A stretch of 64,000 nucleotides of DNA, from assembly GCF_000330505.1 (NCBI RefSeq), contig NW_004440383.1, positions 15,593 through 79,592 of the forward strand. Direction: 5' to 3'. Positions 38,793 through 51,200 of this stretch are shown here, one piece after another. Numbering within the stretch: position 1 is the stretch's first letter; each line of letters starts with the position of its first letter. A model generated the notes under the pieces. That model did not search any database. It was not told where the DNA came from and saw only the letters and a list, made by a program, of their open reading frames with translations. A program made the position numbers and the translations under genes. The DNA comes from Entamoeba invadens IP1. Its lineage: Eukaryota > Evosea > Mastigamoebida > Endamoebidae.

Positions 38793-39916
38793 TCAGTTGG
38801 TGAAGAATTGAGCAGTGTCAAAGTCAAATTCCTCGAACAAATTTTGGTTTACAACATACTTCACTTCTTTCACGGGACTCTTACGAGGACTGTCAACATT
38901 GCAAGTACTTACACTAAGTTGGGAAATGGCTAAAGAACTTGGCGATACCATGCTCTTGGAATTTGGTCTTAGAGTCAATGTGTTTTAAAGTCTTTACTCT
39001 TTTTAAGTGAAAACAAAACAAACGTAAATAAAGGAATTCCTTTTGAAGGCGGTGGCTGCATTAAAAACTTAGGGGTGTATGAAGAAGTCGTTGATAAGTC
39101 ATCTGGTGAAGTGATTTGAATTAGTTTGGTGTTAAGAGACTTTTCTTCGGAGTAATTCATATGAGAGGACTCAATTGTTATACACTTTGAACAACGTGAG
39201 TTGATCAAAAAGGCCAACTCCGTATTTAACTTATCCAACTGAGTACACAAGTCTTCTACATTCTTCAGTTGTAGTAAGTCGTACCTTTGATCCGACTTTG
39301 CATTAAGTACTAAAGACAACATCTTTGAATTGATTTTCATTGAATTTTTGTATATCTTATTGATATTACTTGTGTTTGAGTCTGCAATGGCGTCTTGAAC
39401 CTCTCGAAGACAATGTTCGAAAGGTGGTGTTAATTCTATTATTTGCTTAGGAAGGTCAAACTTCTTTATAGTCTTATTGTGTGTCACAACCCCATCTGTA
39501 CAATATTGATTATATAACAAATTGTACTCTGCCATCTCTGTTGGATAATTCTCAGCCCACCCCAATACCATTTCATGGACTTTCTTTTGAACTTTATTTG
39601 CTGAAAAGAATGGTTTTTTAACTCTGCCAAGGATTTCAATCATTGCAATGAAGTCGATGTGAGATATTTGTGGTCTAAATGAAGGCTGTTTTGTAATGAC
39701 ATAATCAACTAGAATAAGACAATTCAGAACTTCATTGTCTGATATGAAGTGTTTCAAATACTTTGACATTCTTTCATATATTTGTATTCGAAGAGCGGGT
39801 AAAGCTCCAGGGACTTTAGAAACTACTTTAGAAATACATTCGAGTTTATCCAAAGGAGGTGGACAGGTGGTCTCCATGACTGTGATGTTGACAAGATCAC
39901 TTAAACACAATGACAT
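38793..39916 (-). CDS. VHS-GAT adaptor protein (TOM1/GGA/ESCRT-0-like, spliced)
   Basis: Exon 1 is 39916-39024 and exon 2 is 38967-38793, giving 355 residues. The 56-nt intron begins GTTTGT and ends AAG; without it the frame runs into LFTFVLFSLKKSKDFKTH and stops. Residues about 15-145 are a VHS domain (LNCLILVDYVITKQPSFRPQ, KVHEMVLGWAENYPTEM). Residues about 165-255 have the helix pattern of a GAT domain. The tail ends in an acidic-hydrophobic NLFEEFDFDTAQFF, like clathrin or adaptor-binding peptides. It should sort ubiquitinated cargo on endosomes. The frame continues to an earlier Met (39955), but that lies inside a probable leader intron, so 39916 is chosen. Confidence 0.82.
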
Positions 39917-39918
39917 GA

Positions 39919-39957
39919 CTAAAATATTATCAGTTGTGTTTTTAGTAAAAAACATAC
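39919..39957 (-). other. Possible 5' leader intron of the VHS gene
   Basis: On the minus strand this 39-nt stretch starts GTATGT, contains TACTAAAAAC (branch-site-like) and ends TTTTAG two bases before the ATG chosen for the VHS protein. If it is not spliced, translation could begin at 39955. Confidence 0.45.
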
Positions 39958-41089
39958 CTACAGGGGGTGAACAGTTGAAATCAAAGAAAAATCCACAGAT
40001 TATCTATTTTTCTTTATTTTTTTTTCTTGGTCTTTTTTAACCAAAATTTCGGGTAGTTTTATCTTCTTCCAATTGTAATAAAAATGATTCATTTTCGGAA
40101 ATAAATAGAAAAATGTAGAAAGAATCAAACATTTATATTAGAGTTGTTTTCGTCTAATTTTCGGGATAATTAATGGATTGAATTGGAAGTTTTATATTTA
40201 TGATAAACTAATATAAATAATTTCTATGATTGTATAAACATTTTTATTATTATAAAATTATATTTTATAATACATTTTATTATTGTTAACACGTAATAGG
40301 CAAAATATTATTGTAATTTTTTTTAATTCTTTTTGTCATTTTCATATATTGAAAAGTTACTCTAATTGTTATTATGTTAACAGGACGCAAAAATGCTAAA
40401 CTCAAAATGCTTTTTCTGACAACAAATTAATAATTATAAAATTATATTATTTCAATAGATTCCCATAAAAACAATTTTTATTATTAAAAGTTGATATATT
40501 TAATATATTTATTATATAAAATTATAAATAAAAGATAATGAACAAAATTGTTAAAAAAAAACTGTTTTATTAAAAATAAAAATTATTTTGTTTTGATCTA
40601 AACAGTTCTTCTTCCTTTTTTGACTTTTTTTATTGAAATCAACATTTTGGTTTTGCCTTTTGGCGGAATTTTCTTTTTTTATCTGAAAAATTTTATCACT
40701 TTTTTATATTTTTTTTATTGGATTTTTTTTATAATTATAATAATTCAAACTATTTTACATAAAAAAATGATTATTAAAAATTTTTAAAATAATTTGTTTA
40801 TTTTTTTAAATTAAACAACAAGTTTTTAACTTTTCTTATAATAAAGTTGATAATTTTATTTATCATTTATTTTAATAATTATGATATAAATTTTTTGTTC
40901 TCAATTACACATAAATTCTATAAAATATTTAGAACAAAAATATCATTTAAATTACACTTTATTTGTTTAAATTATAAATACACAATAAAAACCTTTTAAC
41001 TACATTTCAAATTACTAAGATATAATACAATAAAACACTTAAATATCATTAATAAAACCTAGTTAAACAACACCTAAATCAAACGTTTC
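39956..41089. other. Long AT-rich divergent spacer, no gene seen
   Basis: About 1.1 kb of A/T-dominated sequence between the VHS and helicase starts. No coding, RNA or repeat feature could be supported. Confidence 0.55.
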
Positions 41090-44000
41090 ATGAGTCGACG
41101 GAAGCAAGCCATGGGTCGCGCCCTTGAGCGCCAACGACTTGAGAAGATAGCGCGACTCCAGCAAAATATATCTGATATCAAGCCTGACCCGCCCAAAAAA
41201 GAAGAAAAGAAAATTGATCCCAAAGTAGCTCTTCAACAGAAAAAGGAGAAGCGTGAAGAGAAAATAGAAAAACACGACAAAGATGAGAAGAGTAAAGCTG
41301 ACATTCAACTTGAGCAACGTATGCGACTTATCTATGATTTATTAATATCGTTTGATATTTCTCCCGAGTTAGTCAAGCGTTCTATGATCGGTGCAACTTC
41401 CGAGAAAGCAGATGAAATCGTTTTAGATGATGTTTTACTCTGGATTTGTACAAATGTCCCACAACATTTAATTCCTCGTTCATTAGGGGGGTCATTCGGT
41501 CTTCAAGACCAACAACGTTCTTCACACCCAAACACTACTAAATCAACTCAGAAGACAAAACCCGTTGTGCAAAAAGTTGAAATACCACAACAAAGCCCAC
41601 AAGAAAGTGAAGATGTGGATTTAGACAGAGCTCTAAGTCGAGAGGCCTTTAAAGAATCGATGGACCCTTCAAAGCCCAAGAAAAAGTCTGTTGAAGAGAT
41701 GAAAGCTGAAGGCTTAAGGAAAAAAGCGGAACGAGAAGCACAGCGTCTTGCCGAGCAAAGTGCACTTCCACCACAACAAGAAGAAGATTTCACCCCAACT
41801 TTTGATTATTTCGATCAGTGCGATTTCCAGTTGGAAACAGAGCAGAAGCCACAATGGAAGGTTATTAGTGCGGCAGATGACTTGAAGTGGACTGGAAAGT
41901 TCCCAGGAATGCTTGCTGGAGAGTACTGTCGACATCAAAAGTATGAAACTCCGAAGTACCATGATATGAAGTGTCAAGACGGGTGTTATTTAATGCGTGC
42001 GACGTGTCAGTTGAATGACAAAAGTAAAACATTAGTGAGGGCATTGCTTCCTGAAGAGAATGTGTGTTTCTTAGAGAAACAGACTGCCAAAAATTACATC
42101 GCGTTACGGCTCCTCTTCGAGCTTAAAGTCCAAAGAAACTTCATCAACAGCTTTTCACAAAGATATCAAGATCAATTCGATATGTGGACGAACTCGTCTC
42201 CACTAGAGATCATGAAGAACGATGCCATCGAGTCGGTGTTATCCACAAAGCGTGCGGAGAGGAAAAGTAGTTGTATTGGCGAGATAAGAGAAAGTGTTTT
42301 TGCCCGTGAGAAACAGACTCTCGACACACAAAACAACGACTTTTATCGCTCAGAAATGCAGAAAGAAATGAACAACAAAGACTACAAGAATATGTTAAGT
42401 GTACGCGAGGCATTGCCCATCTTTACGGAGAAGAATTCCTTCTTAGAGAAGGTGTCGAAGAATCAAATCGTCGTTGTCTCTGGTACCACAGGGAGTGGCA
42501 AAAGTACCCAACTCCCTCAATACATTCTCGAGAGTGAATTACTCAAAAACAATGGCAAAACAACAAAAATTTATGTGACACAACCACGAAGAATCAGTGC
42601 GGTAGGGTTGTCTGCTAGGGTTTCCGAAGAACGTGGATCAAAACAGTTTGTTGGTCACCAAATACGATTTGAGAAGAGTGGAGGAGAGAAGTTGGTGTAT
42701 TGTACTGTTGGTGTGATGTTAAGGAAAGTGCTTGGTAATCCAGACATGGAGGGGATATCACACTTATTCATTGACGAAGTGCACGAGAGAGATATTAACA
42801 CCGACTTCTTGTTGCTTCTAGTCAAGAAGTTAGTTGAGAGGAATAAACGAATCAAAATCATTATTATGAGCGCAACACTCGCTGTCGAGTTGTTTGAAAA
42901 GTACTTTGGGAGCGCAGACTCGATTAGAGTGGAGAGCAGAATCTACCCCGTCGAGATCCACCATCTTGATGACGTTATCAATTTGACTGACTACAAAATT
43001 GACAGAAATTCGGAGTTTTTCAATTACAAGTATGACGACGTCCAAAAGAAGAAAGTGTCTGGTGTGACGTACTCTGTAGACATGCACAAGGCTTATGGTA
43101 TCTCCGATAAAACCAATTCCGAGATGATTGATCAAAATAGAGTGAACAATGAATTAATAGTGGACTTACTTGTGTATATCGTACGTAACAAGCCTGTTGG
43201 ATGTGTGTTGATATTCCTTCCTGGTATCTTTGAAATCACGAATTTACAACGTGAGATATTGTCCACGCCTGAACTGACATCGAAAAGCCTAAAGATCGAT
43301 TTGATGCACTCCACTATTCCATTACAACAACAAAAGGAAGCATTCACGGTTGCTCCCAAGAACGTCTGGAAGTTTGTGTTGGCGACAAATATCGCGGAGA
43401 CGTCAGTGACAATTCCGGACGCAAAGTATTTAATCGACACTGGTCTTGTCCGTCTTATGTCGTATGACAGAAGCACGAAAATGCAGAGACTTGTGTTGAC
43501 CCGCATTTCTAAAGCGAACTGTGCACAACGTAGTGGGCGTGTTGGTCGTGTGAGTGCTGGAGAATGTTACAGAATGTACAGTGAGTCTCGTGAAAATTCG
43601 TTTGACACATATCCACAGCCCGAGATAAAGCGTCTACCGTTAGAGTCTTTGTGTCTGCAAATTCTCTTGTTTGGTGAGACTGACCCAGTCAAATTTTTGA
43701 GTGGAGCTATTGATGCGCCTTCGGAGAGTCAAATTGAAAAGTCTATGAGTCAACTTGTCAACATGAAAGCCGCAATCAAAACCCCAATACTCAATCAGAG
43801 TGGCTCATTGATCAAAAATGTATATTCTGCTACTCCTTTGGGTCACGCTTTGGCTGCACTACCTGTTGATGTTACAATTGGGAAGATGTTGTTAGTCGGA
43901 TGCATCTGTGGTGTTGCAGAGGAAGCAGCGACAATAGCAGCCTGTATGTCTGTTCAGCAGTTCATTCAAAGTGAGAAATGTCTTGATACAAAGAAGCGTT

Positions 44001-44775
44001 TCTGTGGCGACAGTTCCGATCATATTGCGAATATGCGAGTTGTCCAAAAGTACATCGAAGCTGAGCGAAACGGCGAAGCAAATAACTTTACTCGAAACAA
44101 TGGGATTAACGTTATATTGATGAAAGAAATTCTCGATACGAGGAAACAGTTTTTGGAACTCCTGAAAAGTTATAGATACCCAACAGAAAGTGTTCTCAGC
44201 AATTGCAAAGATGTCATAACGTTTGTGCTCTGTTATGTGTTCTACCCCAACATCGTAATACCAAAAGCACTTGAAGGGAAGACAGCGAGCGAGTTTGAGT
44301 ATTGGACNNNNNNNNNNNNNNNNNNNNNNNNNNNNNNNNNNNNNNNNNNNNNNNNNNNNNNNNNNNNNNNNNNNNNNNNNNNNNNNNNNNNNNNNNNNNN
44401 NNNNNNNTTGAGTATTGGACTAAAAAGCATCAGGTGGTGATGGGGAACACATCAGTCAATAGTGTACCGAAGACCGAATTCAAAGAAAACGTCTTCATAT
44501 TCACTAACATAGTGAAGTCAAATAAAATCACAGTCTGGGAGTCTTCCCTTGTTAAGAAAGTGTTTATAGGTCTCTTGGCAAATGGGTTTGACATCAACTT
44601 CAAAGAGAAAAAGGTGACCCTCGATGGGTGGATACAAATTCAGACCTCTCCTATTAATGCGGGAAGAGTTGTGAGAATGCGAAAGGATCTGAAGGCCATG
44701 GTCGATGACGCAATAGAAAAGAAGGTGCAACTTGACAAGGGTTTTTTGATGAAAATTAGTGAGGCACATTTTTGA
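41090..44775 (+). CDS. DHX29-like DEAH/RHA RNA helicase
   Basis: A large DExH helicase. The N-terminal 420 residues hold a basic/acidic start, a UBA-like segment ending DDVLLWICTNVPQHLIPRSL (typical of DHX29/DHX57) and a WTGKFPGMLAGEYCRHQKY block. The helicase core has GTTGSGKST (about 465), DEVH (about 562), SAT (about 594), IAETSVTIPDAKYLIDTG and RSGRVGR (about 815), followed by the HA2/OB-fold end. One hundred Ns interrupt it, but both flanks carry the same 13 bases. Merging the overlap gives one continuous frame of 1190 codons plus stop. DHX29 remodels 48S initiation complexes on structured mRNAs. The helicase class is certain; the DHX29 assignment is likely. Confidence 0.92.
44308..44407. 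other. Assembly gap (100 N), probably spurious
   Basis: The 13 bases before the Ns (44295-44307, TTGAGTATTGGAC) are identical to the 13 after them (44408-44420). The contig ends overlap, so no sequence seems to be missing. Confidence 0.9.
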
Positions 44776-45775
44776 AGTGATTGAAAGATAGCTTTGGTTT
44801 ATGATATTAAATTGTATTAATTGGTAGTGTAACAACTCATAATCAATAAACGTTTTATATTGTTATATATAATATAATATATATATTTTTATATTATATT
44901 TATTATAATTTTAAAAACCAACCAAATCAAAAGTATGTATGGTAATATTAATAAGGAGTTATTTTTTAATAACTTCTTGTTTTTGCAGATAAAAATAAAA
45001 ACGACACAAAGTGGGTTATTTATAAATTTGCCAAAAAAATTAGATTATTTCTTTTGTTGTTATTTCAAATGTTTTATTGGTGTATTTTCGGGTTATGAAA
45101 TAAAAACAATTGTTGTAATACAATTTTGAGAATTGAATAAAAATAAATAACTATTTTTTTGATTTTGTGAATTGCAACATTTAAATCGTTTTTTAACAAT
45201 AAGAAATAATTCCAGTTGTTTATAATTTGTTAATAATATATATATAGTATTGTTATGGCTTGTTTTGTAAAGTTTTTGAAAAAAATACAAAAATGCATAA
45301 AGTGCCTAATTTAATATTTGCTTTAAAAACACTGTAATACTTTAATAGTAAAATAAACCATATTTCACTTCCATATAAAAAATATATTTTGTCGTGAAAA
45401 TCCTTCAAACAAACAAAAACAAAAACCCAGTATTTTAAGACGGAGTTTTCCACTTTTATCAATAATAAAAATAATAATTTTTTAATCAATTATTTACAAT
45501 CAACAAAACCTTAACAAAACCAATATAGTTATTTTGTTAAAAAAATACAACAAAAGTCCTCCAAAAAATTGAAAAAAAAACTTTCGAATCAAACAAAGCG
45601 TTGACATTTTAAAATAAAACAGTAATGAATACTTTATTCATTTTTAATGAAAAAAGTCGGGAAATAATAATTATTATAAACGTCTTTTTAACGTTGCACC
45701 AATAGAGTGGGTGCAAACAAAGGTTTTGTGTACATATTATTTTGGTCTAAAACTCCATTTTCCAACAGTCAACGA
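44776..45775. other. AT-rich intergenic stretch, no gene seen
   Basis: One kilobase between the helicase stop and the RasGEF start. Short frames here lack coding composition. At 45720-45770 a CAG-ended pyrimidine-rich stretch just before the RasGEF ATG might be a leader intron acceptor. Confidence 0.5.
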
Positions 45776-47416
45776 ATGAAGGCACAGTCGAGCACCCCCA
45801 CACTGGAAGATCACCAAAGAATGAAACTGCATAGAAACGGCCTAACAAGATCCTTTGGCAAATTGCGTGACTTGTTCACTACTGAAACAGACAACAGAAA
45901 GTCGGACTCTGCCATATTGACAACAGTCTCTGTAGCTTTAGTTGGACTTTTAGCAGACAAATTTGTGTTTGCTGATATCTTAATGTACTTCAACAAGACC
46001 AAATTTATGATTATTCAAGACGAGACAGAGGTCTATATCTCCGACACAAGGACTATTGTGTGGAGACTTGAAAAAAATCGGCGTATTATTTTAGAGACTA
46101 TTGTGCGCAAAATGAAAGAGTCAAATAGCACATCAAAAGAATTACAATATTTAGTATTCAACAGAGCTAAAGTGCTTCCTCCACAATGTGAGAAGTTTGC
46201 AAGCGACTTGTTCAAAAACACGGATGTAATTTTTTCAAAGGACGGAGACCCTACTTATGATGAAAATGGGGCCATCATCGAGTGCACTAAAACTCAATTC
46301 TTCATACAATATTTCGACCCCTTTGCAAATGAGGAACTTATTAGAATTATGAAGGTGAGTAGTTCTATCATAGCAACACATGAGGAAATGGTGAAGTTGT
46401 TTGTTGACCAAGTCGATCGTATCATAGAGTTGTCTAATGATGAAACCGTCCCAAAGTATTTTCTCAGTACTATTGCTAAAAGAGCACAACTTGCTTTGTT
46501 ATCATATCTTGAGACTCACCGACTCACAAACCCTGAGAAGAATAAAATTACATGTGCATATTCCTCGGAATTTTTTACTACACAATTTCTTCTTGATTTA
46601 CAATCTTTGATGTTGGAGGAGTCGCCTAAAACCACGCCAAGAACCACTCGAACACCTAAACGACAGAACCCAACGAAAGGGAAAAGGTTGACTGAATCAA
46701 AAGGGTTATCCGATTCTTTAATATCACATTCACAGATTGCAAACGAAGAGATCGATGAGTGTGATGGTGAAGTTGTTGATAAAGTTGATTACTCCAATTT
46801 AGTGTCACTCAATGCAAAGACATTTTCAGAGCAACTCGTGCAATTCGATTACGACAATTTTATGAAGCTTGAGAAGAGGGATTTAGTTGATTTAGATAAG
46901 TCGAAGAGTGTCTCTATCTATCTTCAGAAGTTAAAAGGACTCGAATTAATGATGGTGGAAACTATTAAAGATGAGAAGTCGTTTGGGTTCTTCTTAAAAG
47001 TTGCTGACGACTGTTTGCGTCTTGGGGACTATAATATCGCACACCTTATATTTTCTGCTATTATTAAACAGTCGATCACTTTTCAAAAGGAGTTTGCGAA
47101 GTTAAGTAAAGCCAAAACATTTTTATATAACAAATTGTATGAGATTTTTTCGATTGAAAAGAATATGGCACGGTACAGAGCCTCAATCAAAAGAATCAAT
47201 ACTTTATCCCCACGTATTCCTATATTCTCTGTCTTTCTTAAAGATATGATCTCGATCCAACAATTCGATACGTTCACCGGGGAAAAACTGAATTATTCCA
47301 AAATGAAGACTATGACGGATGTCCTTGAAGTCATTGAGATGGGGAAGATGAATAATTACTCTTTTTCTCAGATTGAGGGATTTCAAAATTTTCTTAAGAC
47401 GTCGTCTTCTATGTAA
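45776..47416 (+). CDS. Ras guanine-nucleotide exchange factor (RasGEF)
   Basis: A 546-residue protein. Residues about 40-270 contain a probable RasGEF N-terminal helical module (TVSVALVGLLADKFVFADIL). A basic, Thr/Pro-rich linker follows (TTPRTTRTPKRQNPTKGKR). Residues about 345-546 are the CDC25-type catalytic domain: SEQLVQFDYDNFMKLEKRDL, FFLKVADDCLRLGDYNIAHL, IFSAIIKQSI, and IPIFSVFLKDMISIQQ. It loads GTP on Ras-type GTPases at membranes. The reading frame is open 23 codons further up, without an ATG and through an intron-like CAG end, so the ATG at 45776 was taken. A leader intron is possible. Confidence 0.9.
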   Translation: MKAQSSTPTLEDHQRMKLHRNGLTRSFGKLRDLFTTETDNRKSDSAILTTVSVALVGLLADKFVFADILMYFNKTKFMIIQDETEVYISDTRTIVWRLEKNRRIILETIVRKMKESNSTSKELQYLVFNRAKVLPPQCEKFASDLFKNTDVIFSKDGDPTYDENGAIIECTKTQFFIQYFDPFANEELIRIMKVSSSIIATHEEMVKLFVDQVDRIIELSNDETVPKYFLSTIAKRAQLALLSYLETHRLTNPEKNKITCAYSSEFFTTQFLLDLQSLMLEESPKTTPRTTRTPKRQNPTKGKRLTESKGLSDSLISHSQIANEEIDECDGEVVDKVDYSNLVSLNAKTFSEQLVQFDYDNFMKLEKRDLVDLDKSKSVSIYLQKLKGLELMMVETIKDEKSFGFFLKVADDCLRLGDYNIAHLIFSAIIKQSITFQKEFAKLSKAKTFLYNKLYEIFSIEKNMARYRASIKRINTLSPRIPIFSVFLKDMISIQQFDTFTGEKLNYSKMKTMTDVLEVIEMGKMNNYSFSQIEGFQNFLKTSSSM

Positions 47417-48205
47417 ATTTTTTTAATTGTTGTTGTTTTTCATTTTTTATTCACTCAAAAACTTTTAAATACAACTTTTTATTATAATTCGTCGTAATTA
47501 TTTCATTTTTTAAAGGAGGTTTATAACAATTTAATCGTTGCTTTGAATGTCATTTGGTGATGATAACTTAATAATGCCCATTTTCATAGCTATTGGTTTA
47601 CTTTTTTTATTGAATGGTTAACAAATAAGTAGGATCAAACTTGGAATTGAAAAAGAGTAAAAGTACTTTCCCAACATGTATTGGGTGCTTTCCTTTGTTA
47701 TTTATAATAAATTGGCTCGTAACTTTAGGTAGTTTTTGAATATAACAGTTAAAAATGTACTAATGAAATGGGTTTTATTTTTTATTTAAAAAAAACACAT
47801 ACATAACATATAGTTCTCCTTTCAATTATTTGTTAATTGTATCCACGCTTCGAAAAGTATATTTATATTCGATCAATTGAGTAAACAGAGAAAAATAGTG
47901 CCGATGGTTTAAAAAAATAACCCGATGAATAGAATAAAAGTAACCAGACATCTACAAAATAAAACCTGTTAAAAACCATTGAATAGGCAAAAATTATTTT
48001 TTAATTCCTTTGAAAGACAAATAAAGCAATTTTCTCATAAAAATGCCGTCTTTTTAACCACAGCATCGGGAAATAACACTAGTTATAATTAGCCAAATAA
48101 TCTGTAAACTGTAAATTACACCGTTTTTGAGATTAATATCTTCCTGAAATAGAAACACCAATTTCGCAATAAAAGGGACGAACTGCATAAATCTAATAGA
48201 AAAAA
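47417..48205. other. Myosin II upstream region
   Basis: About 790 bp before the myosin ATG, AT-rich, with no gene. It should contain the myosin promoter. No motif shared with other genes of the window was recognised. Confidence 0.5.
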
Positions 48206-51200
48206 ATGGCAAACGCGTTTGGTGAGGGATCCAACGACGATTACTTGAAGTACATGATTTACAAGCTCCCGGATGATTACAGAGGTGTGACCACTGGATG
48301 GGTATGGTATAACAACCCCGCACCAAGACCAAAAATTGAAATTGGTGCCAATGGCATGGAAATTGAGACTGAATACCAAGAGTTCTTAACTGCTCAAATC
48401 AAGTCGGAACAAGGTGACAATTACATTCTTGACACTGATGCTGGTGAGATTAAAATTGCCAAGAAAGAATGTTACAGCAGAAATCCAACCAAGTTTGATG
48501 GTGTAGACGATATGTCACAGTTGACTCAATTGTCTGAAGCTACTGTCCTTTATAACTTGAGACTGAGATACATGAAAGACATCATTCACACTTACTCTGG
48601 TCTTTTCTGTGTTGTGATCAATCCATATCAGTTCTTCCCAATATACACTCCTTTCATGATCAATAAGTACACTGGAAGAAGAAAAGAAGAAGTCGCTCCA
48701 CACGTCTATGCTATTGCCGAAGGTGCATTGACTCAAATGAGAGACTTGTCTGCTCAATTCAGAAATCAATCCATTTTGATCACTGGAGAGTCTGGTGCTG
48801 GTAAGACTGAAAACACCAAGAGAGTCATTCAGTACATTGCTACCATTGCTGGAAGATCAAGTGCTACAATGGGTGATATTGAGAACCAATTGATCCAATT
48901 GAATCCAATGCTTGAGGCCTTTGGTAATGCCAAGACTGTTAAAAACAACAACTCATCTCGTTTCGGTAAGTTCATTGAAATTCAATTCCAAGCCAACAAA
49001 GTCATTGGATGCAAGATGACTATGTATTTGCTTGAGAAGTCCAGAATAGTCTCACAAGCTAAAGAAGACAGAAATTACCACATCTTCTACCAATTGTTGG
49101 CTGGTGCCACACCACAACAAAGAAGCGAATGGAGACTTGAAGCACCTGATAAATACAGATTGATTTATCAGAACAAGACGTCTCCAAATGAAATTATGGT
49201 TGACGGCATGAACGACTTGGAGGAGTTCAAGAACACTGTTGCTGCTATGAGAACACTTGGATTGTCTGACAATCAACAAGAAGAAGTCTTCAAGATTGTA
49301 GCTGGTATGTTGCACATGGGCAATGTATGCTACGTTGATGGGAAGGATATGGCAGAGATTTCCAACTTGGATGAACTTTCAAAGGCATGTGAATTGTGGG
49401 GATGTGAGCCAGAAGCACTCAGAAAGGCTCTTATTCAGCCATCTTTCAAAACAGGAAAGGAAGTCATTGAGAAGAAGTACAACAAAACTGAAGCCGAAGC
49501 AAGCACACAAGCTATGTTGAAGTTCATTTACCACAGACTTTTCGTCTTCATTGTTGAGCAAGTCAACAGAGTTATGAGAAAGGACGGAGATACTTCTATT
49601 GGTATTTTGGATATTGCCGGGTTTGAAATCTTCAGAGAGAACTCTTTCGAACAATTGTGCATTAACTTGACTAATGAAAAGTTGCAACAATTCTTCAACA
49701 ACCACATGTTCAATTTGGAACAAGAAGAGTATTTGAGAGAAGGAATTGAATGGACCAGACAGAACTTTGGTAACGATCTTCAGCCGGTCATCGACTTGAT
49801 CGAATCCAAGCAGAAAGCCTCAATCTTGTCACATTTGGAATCTCAGTGTTTCACCAACGCAGGTAACGATAAGCAGTTCTATGACTTGATTTGCCAAGCA
49901 TTTGGTGGACATCCCAAGTTCAGAAAGCCAAGAGTTGCATCGACTGCTGGACACTTTGAGTTTGATATCATTCACTATGCTGGTGATGTGACTTACGATG
50001 GTATTGACTGGGTCAGAAAGAACAAAGATCCATTGGAACCACAAATTAAAGAGACTTTCTTGGCTGCTCAAGGGAAGTTTATTTCAGAACTGTTCAGTTT
50101 GCATGTTGCCGGTGGTGATGACTCTGGAGTTTCAGCTGGTGGAGCCAACAAGGGCCAGAGAGGTGCTAAGTTCTTGACTGTAGGATCAAACCACAGAGAA
50201 CAACTTGATGATCTTATGAAGAAGTTAAGAATGACTACACCACACTTCATTAGATGCATTCTTCCAAATACACAGAAGAGAAGACACTACTTCATCGATT
50301 CAACTGTCTTGAAGCAATTGAGATGCAATGGTGTCTTGGAAGGTATTAGAATTACACGTCTTGGGTATCCAAACAGAATCATCTACAACGAATTCTTGAA
50401 GAGATACTTCTTCCTTGGAACTAACATCAACAAGAAGACTTCAGATGCTATGCCAGTAGTCAAGGAGCTCATGAAACAAATCTGTGAGAAGTACAAGAAG
50501 GATGGCAAGCCAAGAGTTAACACTGAAGAATTCAGATTTGGTAAGACCAAGATTTTCTTCAAGGTTGGTGTTCTTGCTGAAATTGAAGAAATTAGAGAGA
50601 ACAGAGTCACTGAACTTATTGGTGGTCTTCATATGTGCGCAAAAGCCTTTGCTCAAAGAAAGCTTATTGAACAGAAACGCAATGAACAGATTGCTATTAC
50701 TGTCATTCAAGACACCATTCACACTTGGTACCAATTCAGAAATTGGGTCTGGTTCAGATTATTCCAAAAGGTCCGACCAACACTCAAGAGAAGAAGAGTC
50801 GATGAAGAACTCGCAGCCAAGGACAAAGAAATTGAAGCTCTGAAGAAGAAGCTTGCTGAAGAAATTAAGAAGAGAGAAGCCGCTGAGAAGGCACTTTCTG
50901 AGATGAAAATCAAGAACGTCGATTTGGAAGCTTTGGTCCAGAAGCTCAAAGACGAAATTGAAGAACTCAAGGAAGAAATTGAGTCGAAGAAGATTGCACT
51001 TGAAGAGGCGGATATGAAGTCACAAGAAGACCAAGAACACATTGAGGAACTCCAAGGTGATATTAAGAGAGGAAAGGAAGACTTGAGCAAGTTAACCACT
51101 GAGTACAAGAAACTTGAAGCTGATAATCAAGGACTTCAAGATGAAATCATTGAGCACAAAGCGACTATTGCTAAGAAGGATAGCGTTATCACAGAGTTGA

